DNA from: Eretmocerus hayati
Lineage: Eukaryota > Arthropoda > Insecta > Hymenoptera > Aphelinidae
Direction of reading: 5' to 3'
NCBI GenBank assembly: GCA_029851415.1
Contig: CM056742.1
Coordinates: 148,805,121-148,869,120 of the forward strand
DNA: 64,000 nucleotides
Numbering within the stretch: the stretch's first letter is position 1; each line of letters opens with the position of its first letter. The notes under the pieces are model-generated. The model saw only the letters and a list, made by a program, of their open reading frames with translations. It was not told where the DNA came from and made no database searches. The position numbers and the translations under genes were made by a program. Below are positions 1 to 11,102 of this stretch, piece after piece.

Positions 1-1417
1 TCGAATACCTTCTCGTTTCGTTTCATTCGAATTTCATATAACTTCCCTTTGATAGTTACAGGATCTAAATTCAACTCTTTCCTTCTGAGTTCTTGAAGTT
101 TGCTCAGATATTCTTTTGGATCTTGAATGTTAGTGATTCTACTATGATACTTTTCATCAATTCTATTCATGATTATGTCTCTGACTTGATTCTTTCTTCG
201 AATTCTTTGAGTCTCAGTAAATTCTCTAGGATTAGGAGAATTATCGTCAATGATATCTATCAAATCATAACTTCGTAATTCAGACTTGAAATAGTCCAAC
301 CATAAATCGAAATTCATTTTTTCAGACAGTTTGTATTTTCTGTCAATATGAATTTTTGATGTAAGTGAATCGTTTGTTAATTTTCCTACGAGAATTGATT
401 TCAGAGTCTCTTCTAGATTCAAAGAATCATGAGTCGTGGTCAAATTTTGTAGGTTATTTACCTGTTCAGTTGGAGTCGTTTGATTCATTTGAATCGTTGA
501 AGAATCGTTGGTTGCACTCGTACTTGGTTGAGTGCGAATCGTTGTAGAATCTTGAGTTGCACTTGTGCTCGGTCTTTGATCAGTGCGAATCGAAGAATCT
601 TGAGTTGCTCTCGTACTTGGTTGACTCGTTAAGGAATCTTGAGACGGGCGATTTATTTGAGAACTTTGTTGACCCATGTCGAGTCTTTTCAATTCTTCAG
701 TCTCCTTTTCAATTTCGGCTCGTCTCAAACGCATCCTTTCAATATCAGCACTCAACTTCAGACTCTCATTCAATTTGTCGACAACTTCACTGGATTTTTC
801 GACCAATTTCTTATGAGTAGTAAGAGCAGAACTAAAATCCCTCGCTGCATCTCTGAATGTAAGTACGAAATCCGTCGAAATATTGATTGTACCGGGAACA
901 TACGTGTTCTGTCTATCTCTTGACGTAGAACCAGTATTCATACTTGTATTTGGCGTTGACATACTCATTGGTCTCGAGTTTAATTCAGTTGGAGTCGTAG
1001 AATATTCTTTTTGAATCTTAGGGTCCTTATTATTTGCTGTAAAAAATATTCGTGAATCATTATCTGGATTTTTGATTTGTGTCAGGCCTGACTATTTTGA
1101 TTCTTAGATTCTTCTTCATAAGTTTATTCATAATCATTTCAAGAAACTTAGAAATTCTTTAACTTTTCACAGCTTACAGAATTTATCAGATGGCTTGATC
1201 TAAGAACTCATTTTCATGAACACATCAACACTTAGATGAATAAGAGAAAGTTCTAAATGTGAATCTTACTTTTCTCTTGATCATTTCGAGATTCTTCTAC
1301 TTCCATCGTTTCAATCTGACGAGCTTCATTTGGATCCACAATAACATCTAAAATGTTAGAGGATTGTTCCGATCCACTCAAGATCTCATCATTTTGTTGA
1401 ATTTCTTTATCAGCCAT
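1..1417 (-). CDS. Gag-like ORF of a copia-type retrotransposon, two exons, partial
   Basis: Seen: a minus-strand ATG at 1417 opens an exon (1270-1417) ending at a strong donor (GTAAGA). A good acceptor (TTTTTTACAG) starts exon 2 at 1036, phase matches, and the frame then stays open to the window edge, giving about 395 residues with no stop. Without splicing the frame stops just past the donor. The N-terminus is acidic and Ser/Asn-rich. A coiled-coil-like charged stretch follows (ERMRLRRAEIEKETEELKR), then a Ser/Thr/Gln repeat tract, then a helical domain containing FDLWLDYFKSEL. Known: copia-group Gag proteins have a similar Trp-containing helical N-domain before a CCHC knuckle, which would lie off the window here. 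Inference: this is gag of the element whose LTR and primer site lie at 2782-3118 in the same orientation. Oddities: the intron near the start and the long leader. It could instead be a domesticated gag-derived host gene. Confidence 0.58.
478..660 (-). repeat. In-frame degenerate repeat in the gag-like ORF
   Basis: The segment GAATCTTGAGTTGC and variants recur at about 502, 547, 595 and 634, a spacing of 39-48 bases. Read on the minus strand it encodes three to four copies of a 13-16 residue unit of the type QPSTSATQDSSTIRT. All spacings are multiples of three, so copy changes keep the frame. It probably forms a flexible, Ser/Thr-rich linker. Confidence 0.7.
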
Positions 1418-2781
1418 CTTAACCGGGATATGAAACAGAATTGAAATGATTCGTAAATATTCGTCCGAGATTCGTATGTTTTCTAGATTCTTTCAGTTTG
1501 ATTCTTATACCAGATATAACTTTCAATAATGTTTCATACTTCCAAGTTAATAGAAAATGCACTGCGATTTTCAGAAAAACTAAGAAGCAGAAGTTTTGGA
1601 CTCATTTGCCGCATATGCACTCATATGTGCACCTCTCTAGGATATTAACAAGCACTGCTGTGATAAAATCCAGATTTGGGTTGCGCACACACATATGAGC
1701 ACTGTAAGCAACTTCGTCACAAACTTCTAAATCAACTACAAAAATTCACCGAACATCAAGTTTCAATTTGTAATTGATCCCCGGAATCCAAATTTTAATT
1801 GAACCTAGGAAATTTTATTTCAAATTTCGACCTTAATAAAATATACCAAAATTCAATAAAATATTTGGATATTTGTCAAATTCTGTCAATTCATAGATTC
1901 TTGAATCGTAGACTCTTGACTCATTGAACCGGTGATATGATAACACGAACATCAATGCATCATATATATATTAACATAAACATGAATGCAGAACATTTGC
2001 CTAGATATTTCACAAGAAATCGCAGCGATCGCCAATGTAAGCAGCAACATCCCCACGCAACGAGAATACACATTCGAGTGCCCTGGTTAGAAAACCGCGA
2101 ACATCTACATGTCTTGAGATCAAGCAAAACATGCATCCTACGCGCGTACGTGAGCATCAAGAAACAAGGTTATTGCAGCAAGCCGCATGCTCGATAAATC
2201 GTATTCAATGTCAACCGACGAATCACAAAGAATCCCCTTTGAGTCTGTTTACCGAATCGAATCGAGTCGCGATATAAACCTAACCCTAACACACGTAAAC
2301 GAGAGAGAGAGAGGACGCGCGCGCGCGAGAGCGAGATATCACGAAAACACGTCGTCACCGGTTGGCTTATAGCGCGAGAATATACACGTGCGCGCCACGA
2401 ACACGCTGTATGATTCGCGATGCAACATGAACTGCAACCTTGATGATGATGCTCCTCCGGGATGTCGATAACCTACTACAATGACAATCACACACGAAAC
2501 TTGGAAATCTATCAAATTCCACACTCATACGACTCACCGCACTGTCGTATTTATTTATGCTATGCCGGCGGACCATTCATTGGATCTTAGAATCGTACTT
2601 GAACTCGGGCTAAATAAGCTCACCATTGAGGCAACGCAATTTTGACTCTATTCGCGATCACACACTTTCACTTACCTCGAATCTTTATAGTGTGTGAAAT
2701 TATGCTGCTCCGAAGCTCTGCTCGGCGATGAGGCTCTGGATCTGTTGAAGATTTGCACTGTTTACGCACTGGAAGCGTGCT
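1418..2781 (-). other. Leader between primer site and gag-like ORF; no gene seen
   Basis: This 1.36-kb stretch lies between the copia-type primer-binding site and the ATG of the gag-like frame. I see no coding frame with recognisable features. It has GA- and GC-alternating tracts near 2300-2335 and several GATTC/GACTC-rich phrases like those inside the LTR. It is long for a copia leader, so it may hold a further intron or an insertion. Confidence 0.5.
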
Positions 2782-2795
2782 CTGGGCCCATAACC
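2782..2795 (-). other. Primer-binding site, initiator-tRNA-Met type of copia
   Basis: On the minus strand the sequence is GGTTATGGGCCCAG, directly after the LTR end ...GCTCTCA. Known: Drosophila copia primes reverse transcription with a fragment of initiator tRNA-Met on a site containing this string. The same 14-mer occurs at 19898-19911 next to the second copia-type LTR in this window. Confidence 0.75.
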
Positions 2796-3118
2796 TGAGA
2801 GCACGGCAGGGCTTTTGAAGCAGGAGACACACACAATTTATATAAACTGATGACTCGTTTATTTAGGACTCGTTGATTCGTAGACTCGTAGATTCAATAG
2901 GCACAATAATCAATATATACAATAAGCACGATATACACAGCGGAAAATTCGTTGAGGTTAACTGGCGGCGCGACTGCACTTGAACAGGGCTCACAACGAA
3001 GTGATGACAGTCGTGGGGCGGCGTAGCAACCAAACCGTTCCGTTGTTCAACAAAAGACGCGCGCTCATTTGAATATATTCGTATGGTTCTATTTAGTTGT
3101 ATAAGTATATTTCCAACA
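2796..3118 (-). mobile_element. 5' LTR of copia-like retrotransposon
   Basis: Read on the minus strand this 323-bp block begins TGTTGGAAATATAC and ends GCTCTCA, so it has the TG...CA termini of an LTR, and it abuts the primer site. It has a polyadenylation signal AATAAA at 2858-2863 with a T/G-rich run after it, as expected at the R/U5 border. The partner LTR lies off the left edge, so the limits rest on termini and primer site, not on an LTR pair. Its first bases resemble those of the LTR at 19385. Confidence 0.65.
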
Positions 3119-6100
3119 CTTTCTCATCAAGCAGCAATATTATTATCGCGAGTCAAGAAAATCCACTTTTTTCTATCAAACGCCACACCGCACGACTAAG
3201 TCAGATGAGGCGATCTACTGGCGCCAAAAGTTCAAAATCTGTAATACCCGACATCTGCCACGGCGTGCGACGCCTCTGTATAGCTAATAAAAAGCACTTG
3301 TAGAAAACAGAAGAAGATCACTGACAGATCACCGTCAGATATTATATATATATATATGCGGACATCCAAGTCGCCTCTCCTCCTCTAATCTGAACTACTA
3401 GTCGAAACTGCGTTCCTCCGTCAAAGTCGTTTATACGAGCTAAAAGTCACAGCGTGTCCTTGCCGTCTCGACGCGATGACATAACATAAGCGCGACAGAA
3501 TCACATTTTCATATTTCCGTATACACACGTTGTATTCGCACTATAAGGCAGCCTCAAAAATGTGCTCGTTTCATTCATATCATACATGTATGCGAGAATT
3601 CATACAGGTGTGTCCAGTATCCAGATGAAATAACAGAAATTCGTGCCTGAAGAGATTGAGGATACGTTTTTCTGCACGTGCTTTTATATAGCGGATCTCC
3701 ACTCTCTTCTGCGTCGCATCCAAGCAGATGATTTATCAAGTTTTTATTATTATGAGTAGTGGATGGATATGAATATACGCGCCATTCCGCTGGCTCTCCT
3801 GATAGCATTTGGCTGCTGCTTTTGATGATGCGTCTGACACTCGGAAAAGAAGAGATAGGATAATTTTTGAGGACACAATGCAAAATGGAGAGGCTATATA
3901 TTTTTGCCCGAGAGACATATCTAGTTGGACTATATGGAATGTATATCTGTAGAGGCATCAATTCTTTCCGAGGGACAGGGCAGGGAGCACCAATAGACGT
4001 GGATAGAAGAACAAAAATTCAAATGGCGCCATCAAATTAACGGGGAATCCCCGAGAGGGTCAATTGCTGACGGATCGAAGGCGAGTGATCGAGGTTCGTA
4101 CGAATCAGGGTTCGTGTTCTTTTTTTGCCAAGCTTGAAATGCTTTTTTTTACAACGGCGAGAAAATGAATTTGAGCATTCTTTTACCTAGTTGCCTTAAT
4201 CATTGTGGAATATTACACGGCTGTTGAATATAGATTGAGCTATTATTTCAATTAGGGCTTAGACATACGACACAGTCCAAACTCGATTAGGAATTTACCA
4301 TCGTTCGACTTAATCGATGCTCATTTTCATGCTGGACGCATGCAAACAGGTTGGTCTAATTGGTTATTTTTATTCAACCTAATCATTTATGAAAAATCCA
4401 AGGCTGTTTGACTCATCGTCTTCTCTCCAGTGAAGGCCGACTATTTGTATCGCGCTATAAGGCGGTTTACGTATCTCGATCCGAATTCCCATGGAAATTC
4501 TGGAAATCCAGAGGTGATTGAAGCACAATAGATTTTCTCCAGAACGAGACTCCAAATTTTTTTCTTCAGAGAATGAAGAATTTAGATAGTTGATGAGATG
4601 CGGCAAAAAGTTACTCCACCAGCAGTGTCAGTACAAAAAGCTTATATCATTTGATGTTCTAGATATGAATCGCAAAATTAGTATTATGTAATTATGTAAT
4701 TCGACAATCGGTATCGAACTATGGATAGGAACTCTTTAGTTTTTGGAGATGAACGGCTATGTAACAAATAATAATGAAATTGCTGTTCACCGATTCAAAT
4801 GTGTAAAATTCATTATTTCTGAGATTTGAAACTGACCTTCTATCCGCACATCAAGCAATCAATGATGGCCGGCACCATTACTCGGACATGGCAAGTTCCA
4901 CCAATGCGGAACTTTTTTCCCTTACAACTTGATTCTGGAGACCAAATTTTTGGAGAGGCGTTGTTGTTCCTGACAAGCTCTTTTCCGAAGGAGCGGGTAT
5001 CGAAGAATTTCCAAAAAATTTTCATCCTCATCCAAGCTTAAGCGAGAAACCAAAACGAAGAGGGACCTGTGGATGAGAGGAGTAGGTTTTGCAGAGGAAC
5101 AATCATTCGTCGAGGAATTCACCTGTGGAGGTTACCCGGCAACCCAAATTATCCTAAAAGCTTGCCTGGGTGATGGTCTGCTAGCAATAAGAGTGGGATC
5201 TTTGGAAAAATGGTATAGATATTATTAGAAAGTGGGGCTTCTGCAAATCCGGATTCCCCGGGTATTCTGATAGTAAAACGGATTCAAAAGAGCGATGGTC
5301 TGGGACGGATAGTCTCGAACTCGGATTTCAAGATCCGCGGATCATCCGGTCGAATATGGATCCGTGACAATTCCTTTGAAATCATGAATATCTCGAATCC
5401 ACATAACCTCCAAGAATCCAGATCAGATTTGGATCCGCCAAATATAGATCAGTCCAATCCTACGAATATCAAAGTTCTTTGACCTCTACTCTCACCACAT
5501 CACCTATGAACATTCTGTTCATCATTAATGGACACAAATGCACCCAAAATATTCACCCAAACAAAACGCAAGAACATTTCGCTTACCCGGATAATTGAGG
5601 ACCGCATTATTCAATCACACCCTTGTTGAAGCTTTCAAACCATTAAAATAAGCTTGAACAAATTCTCTGCTCCATTCTGCCGCTGTGAAAGACCAAAATC
5701 TTGAAATTCCCAGCTTCATCGCCAAGAAGAAGTATATCATCAAAATGCTGTCAGTACTCAACTTTTCAGCACGAAAATTTCATTTTTGTTAACGTCCAAT
5801 AAGGTAAGCCGCAGATCAGTGTATGAAATTGATATGCTTGGCATCACAATTCTATATGTTAAATGCTTGGCACGTATGAGAAAGGTCAAGCGGAACTTCC
5901 TCGTTTTTATTACAGATGTTTTATTTATCTCAAAGTGTGTGTATAAAAATTCAGTAATCCAGGATTTGAATGATTCTCCATTCGGTTTCAGCCGAGAATT
6001 TTATTCATAATATTTCATACTTGCCAGCTCTCTTGCATGCTGGAAGCTTGATAAAAATTTCATGTTTCGACAAGTACACAGTCTGTCGCAATAATGTCAT

Positions 6101-6737
6101 GGCAAATTCTTGGTCCAACTTCGAATCTGAGCGTTAACGGCCCGATGATGACGCATAAACACTCGTAAGCCTCAACGAGCTCTCGTTACCCTTTGACAAA
6201 TCTTAGATCCGCCTGTCACTCTAAAATTTAAACATATTTTTTGCTCCTTGCATTACGAAACAAAATCAGAATTGATATCTCCATGGATAGCCTCTTGGGA
6301 TCCGAACTGAAAGATCCCGTTCGACCCTATCATCAATTGAGCACACAATCAGCAGAATCGAACTCGAGTGACCATTCATGTTTCTATAGGACTACGCGAG
6401 TAAATTTAAAAATTGAGTGAGAATATTAATTTATTTAGTATTTAGTATTTATTCAGGAGAAATCACGGTCAAGTAGCCCAATTTATATCATTGTGCGGAA
6501 AAATACATAAGTACAGTGAGAAACGCTTCATTTGCACAAAATTTACTCACATACGTATATGTGATAAACAAAGAAAAGCCTAATTTTAACGAATGTTTTT
6601 AAAAATTTTGAATAAAGTATTAATAATAACATCATAGGTAGAATATCACATCACAACTGTCCATGAATACTCGATTTCTAATCATTGATTTAAAAGTAAG
6701 ATCTTTCATTTCAAATTCATTTTCAATTCATTCCATA
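3119..6737. other. Gene-poor stretch, no supported feature
   Basis: Only short open frames occur. The longest is a minus frame of 128 codons at 3575-3961 with no motif, no good splice context and an ordinary composition. A TA run lies near 3344-3356. From about 5200 to 5470 there are scattered GGATCCG/GGATTC phrases, possibly an eroded repeat. I see no RNA gene or mobile-element terminus that I can defend. Confidence 0.4.
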
Positions 6738-7500
6738 CTGGCGTTATTGCCTTACTTGCTACCGCTCGTTCGGTTTGTAAATGTTCTTGATAAGTCAAAG
6801 GTCCCTGAAATGCTTTTGTAGTTCAATAATGACGGTTGCAGAGTGATGATTGAAATCAATCCAAGGTGACAGGAAGAGGTATCTTATAAAGGTCCAAAAA
6901 ATGATATCATCTTGAATTTCACCTGCTGATAGATATATTGTTTAGAAAATTTAGTTCGACTCCTTTCAATTTCCGGAACGGCTGAGTTGGATATATCAAA
7001 GTCCCGAACTATCAACACTGGTATTCATAGTCGTTGGTAACTTGAGGGTGATCCGCGAGTTGGGCGCTTGATTGAGTTTGTAAAACCAGAAAATATAGTC
7101 TGCATCCACTGATGATATTCTACGTGCTTTGCGCCTAATCGGAATCTCTAAGGAGACTAATCAAATCAAAAAACAAAATATCTACCCCTTTTTAGGTGGT
7201 CCAGGTTACTATGGGCTAATTAGTCCGGGTGAGATCGACTAAAAATGAACTGGATCGAACTAGACATCCTTAGACCGAACTAGACTACATTCAATCCAGT
7301 TACACCGAACTCGCCCTAATCACGTCGAACTAGACCGAACTAGACCAAATTAATACGGTGCTTTCCATTCCGATCCAGATCTCCATCCAAATCCCTATCC
7401 ACTCATCCATGCATCCACGCACCCCCTTACCCACATTTATTATACCAAACTAGAACAAACTGGACTGAACTAGACGGATTTAGAACGAACTAGACCTACA
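6738..7500 (-). mobile_element. Minisatellite-carrying dispersed repeat, copy 1
   Basis: On the minus strand this copy matches copy 2 (44464-46109) through a unique block of several hundred bases. Shared phrases include ACCAGTGTTGATAGTTCGGG, CTACAAAAGCATTTCAG, TTATCAAG followed by ACATTTACAA, and the terminal GGCAATAACGCCAG. Upstream of the unique block it carries the same about 10-bp array as copies 2 and 3 (7190-7500). The terminus at 6738 is set where similarity to copies 2 and 3 stops. The other end is uncertain. No coding capacity is seen, so it looks non-autonomous. Confidence 0.72.
7190..7500. repeat. Degenerate about 10-bp minisatellite, ACTAGACCGA type
   Basis: Repeats of ACCGAACTAG and one-base variants run through this block, broken by a run of CATCCATCC-like phrases at about 7370-7430. 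The complement of the unit is CTAGTTCGGT, the same unit as the arrays at 45090-45640 and 50815-51310. Copies are strongly diverged. Confidence 0.75.
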
Positions 7501-7552
7501 GCAGGATATTATAATTATGAGCAAAAACAATATTACTCTGTAATAGCATATC

Positions 7553-8526
7553 TTCCCCCTTTTTCCAAAAGTCTAGCTTGGCGAGTATGACCACCCTTCC
7601 CCCTGATAACTTCATCTGAGATCAAATGATGAATTTCAACTCGATCGGGGAAACAAGTCGAGTAGATAATTAGAAATATTGAGCAAAATATGGCGTGAAA
7701 CACATGAAAAAAGATTACAAAGTATTGATTTCAACTTTTGAGAGTCATGAGATCAGGGAAAGTATGTCGAGTAATTTTTTGCAAAATCTGAACGTAAAGT
7801 GCATGGAAAATGATTGATTTGACATTACGATCTGATTATCTCTGTGAGTTTGACTCAACTTCATTTACTCACGGTCTCTTTTAATAGCAAAATATATTGT
7901 AAATAATAATCCATCGAGGCCAATGAGAAAAAAATGGTAGCTTAAAAGTTCAATCCAGTTTTGACCGTTCTATTAGATTAAAAGTCAGGAGAGATGGTAA
8001 GTAACTCGAGTTAAGTCAGACTTACAGAGATAATCAGATTGTAATGAAATCAATCATTTTTCATGCACTTTACGTTCAGATTTTGCAAAACAGTTACTCG
8101 ACATACTTTTCCTGATCTCGTGACTCTCAACGGTTGAAATCAATATTTTGTTGTCGTTTTTCATCGATTCCATGTCATATTTAGCTAAATATTGTGTTAA
8201 GATTTTATTCTCCTTCATGCACTAAAAAAAATCCGGCCGCCGGGAAACGAACCGACGACCTCTTGATCAAATGACTGACACGCTGTTGACTGAGCTAGTC
8301 CGGCCGCACCAAGCGGTAGCTGTTATAGGTGATAACAGTTGAAGTGCGATTGCCTGTATAGCTTGCACCCGTAACAATTGCTGAACATTTACTTGACATG
8401 TTTTTCCTAATCTCATGACTCTCAAGACTTGAACTTCATATTTTGGTCCCAGATGAAGTTATCAAGGGAAAGGGTGGTCATACTCGCCAAGCTAGACTTC
8501 TGGAAAAAGTGAAGAGGGGGGGGGGG
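7553..8526. mobile_element. Foldback / long inverted-repeat element
   Basis: The left arm (7553 to about 7895) matches the reverse complement of the right arm (about 7980-8526). Both ends share CCCCCTTTTTCCA then AAGTCTAGCTTGGCGAGTA, and the match continues through the arms (TCTGAACGTAAAGTGCATG). The loop is under 100 bp. The right arm is longer because of an insert at about 8225-8400 containing a tRNA-like sequence. The right tip has a poly-G run (about 8516-8526). No transposase is seen. I could not identify a target duplication. Confidence 0.78.
8232..8304 (-). pseudogene. tRNA-like sequence (tRNA pseudogene or SINE head)
   Basis: Minus strand: an A-box-like TAGCTCAGTC and a B-box GGTTCGTTTCC stand at the correct distance, between GGCCGGA-like ends. 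The T-stem and acceptor stem carry several mismatches (a C-C and a G-G opposition in the T-stem), so a functional tRNA is unlikely. It lies in the insert within the right foldback arm. It resembles the tRNA-like sequence at 62901 around the phrase GAGGTCGT. Confidence 0.55.
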
Positions 8527-10408
8527 ATTTCGACACTAGGCTATGGTAATGATTGTAAATTTTCAGATTGGAAGATACATGCTGTTAAGAGTAGCATGTA
8601 GGAAAGCCCAGCAAACGTTTACGCATCTCATTCGTAGCAATAGATTCCCCCAATCAGTGGCACTTAATTTGCTTAATTCCAAGATGAATATTTTTGATCA
8701 CAGCAAAGAAATCTGGAGCGGTACAATTTTGTTTTTGATATCAGAACTTGGAATAAGTTGATGAAATTTGACTTGAATTGATGGGAAGACTATCAATTTC
8801 ACTCGAAACGGTGCGTACAAGAAAAGTCTTTCAGGTGATGAAAAACTTTTGGATTGCGAAAACACCGCACACAAGTTACTCCATCCAATTTGCAACTAGA
8901 GAGGATGCCAAGGATCAAAGTTACTAACTGATATGAGTGACTAATGATTGAAACATAGAACTATGACAGTGTGACAGTTCTCCAACACTACTCAAAAACC
9001 AAGAACTGGAATGAATTCCAACCCGGACATTAGTAACTCATGATATGTTAAGAAGTTGAAGTAATACATGCAATTCATTTCGAGGAGAATGAAGAGATGG
9101 AAGCATTATGTGAGACATATTTTGATTCCAGAAAAAGTGATCCTCAAAGTACATCCAGATGCATGTATGGATCAAGCCTCTATAATGATTTAATTCTTCA
9201 CCAAGAATTTTTTCAAGTCAAACTTACCGTTCTCCACCAAGAGCGTGAATGTGCTACCATCTCTCCATCATCCTTTGAATGAAACAGACGAACCCTGTAC
9301 CTTTTTCTAGACCTGTTTCGATGTAACTATGCTATCTAGTTTTTAATGAAGTCCATAGCAGGAATGTGAGAGGCGATTCAAGACAGTTAAAAATAATACA
9401 ATGAGCAATAAGAGTGTAGCTGAGATTATTGGATTAGAGTAATACGAAATGAAAGTTGTTACACAAAATTAGTTGAAACAATACGAGAGATCACTGCACC
9501 TATCATAACAACTGTTCATAGACAGCCATCAACAGGACTCAACAATAACAGAACATCTAAATATGAGAGACGATCCCTCTTGTGTTGGACACGAAAAAGT
9601 TTTTGGTGAGTTACGAAAAGCATCATCAAAGATATTCGATTCATCGTTATCTTATTCTTCAACTGGAGTTGATTATCATAACTTCTTTGAGATGCATAAT
9701 GTTTGGCATCAAAGTTGGGTCTGTCTCAAGTGTTGAAGAAACTTGAAGTCAGTATAGTGCTACAGAATCTAAATTAGTGCTGACCATACTTCCTTGAGAT
9801 CAAATTCTAAATTCTTCAAATCTATAAGACACCGGATGACAGCAAGAATGACACACGTTTTGGCCTTCTGGTCAATTATTCTCGAATACCACTCCATAAA
9901 CAATACACATATGGTGGCTCTTTCACCGGCAACAATTACGATTCTCTCATTAGGCATCTAATCCTCGCTGTTTTTATATGATCATGATGAGTGAACATTC
10001 ATCAGGTACAGAATATTTGAAAGGGAAGTGAATCGTCTGGTACAGAGAAAGGCATTCACGCAATTCAGACCACACCGATAATGGTGGGTAGCAGTTGGAA
10101 TCGGAACCGAGTCGAGAATCTCGGTATGCGTTGTTCGATCGACGATCGATTCAAGTGTCTTGACGTAGCTGAAATCTTTACGCGAAAAAATTGGAGAAGG
10201 TCGAGATTTGCGAGCGAGATGTTTAAGCTCTACAAGCTGTCAGGAGGAAAATGACTCGAGATTACACATTTTTATGACCAAAATAACGGATTCAGATGGA
10301 TCAAGGTCCCCTGAACCCATGAAAGCATGGAATAAGTGAGTTCCAGAAAATTTGTGAGGTTAAAACGGACCAACTCAGCGTATATAAGTCACGGCGCCCT
10401 TGCGCGCG

Positions 10409-10410
<2 letters not shown>

Positions 10411-10439
<29 letters not shown>

Positions 10440-10440
10440 A
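10411..10440. repeat. (CT)n microsatellite
   Basis: An uninterrupted CT dinucleotide run after CGCGCGCTTTTT. The open frames crossing it are produced by the repeat, not by a gene. Confidence 0.9.
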
Positions 10441-11021
10441 CATGTTCTTTTCTTTCAAATCCACGATTCGTGCGTTACGCCCTTCGTGCACCAATTTTTT
10501 GCACCGATGGCTATATATCAACTCGGGTCCAAAGCAGACACCTCTTTCGAGATCCTACAAACAAGTTGTAACGAGTTCAAGACTCAAAACTGAAATAGAC
10601 TGGAATGGCGGGTGATCAAATTTGAAAAGTGACGAAATTTCGTGCGTGACTTGGCTTTTTTTCCTCAGTGTTAAGGTCGGCATTTGGATTCAGTCTGGGG
10701 TATCGGTAGGATTTTTGCGGGAAAATGACCCTCTGACTTGAGGCTACAACCACCTTGAAGCTCAAAAGTGTGCTCCCAACAGGTGTGAAACTATCTCCTG
10801 TTGATAAAGCGTCACTACTTTTTGTAAAGAAAAAAAACTCGACGATTATTTCTCATCCTACGCCGACGCAGTCTGACCAATCTCATCTCTGCAAATCGCA
10901 TCTAATTCTCCATCAAAAAACGAAGAAATCTAGATGAGTTTGGTCTATGTGCGTCACATTATGTCGGATTGGCAAGCAAATCACGCTCTCAGCAAAAAAC
11001 GTGATCGCTTCACGAAATCAT

Positions 11022-11102
11022 GTTTTTCGATCGACTGTGCGTTAAGCACTGCCTTACGCACGGTAGTTTTCGTTTACTTTACGCCCAGTCGATCGAAAAA
11101 CG
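11022..11102. repeat. Inverted repeat, about 25-bp arms
   Basis: The arm GTTTTTCGATCGACTGTGCG pairs with the reverse complement of CGCCCAGTCGATCGAAAAAC, with a loop of about 35 bases that also contains TTACGCAC. The flanks hold phrases such as TACTCGGGCGTGAAG that resemble phrases near 34370, suggesting a dispersed repeat family. Confidence 0.6.
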
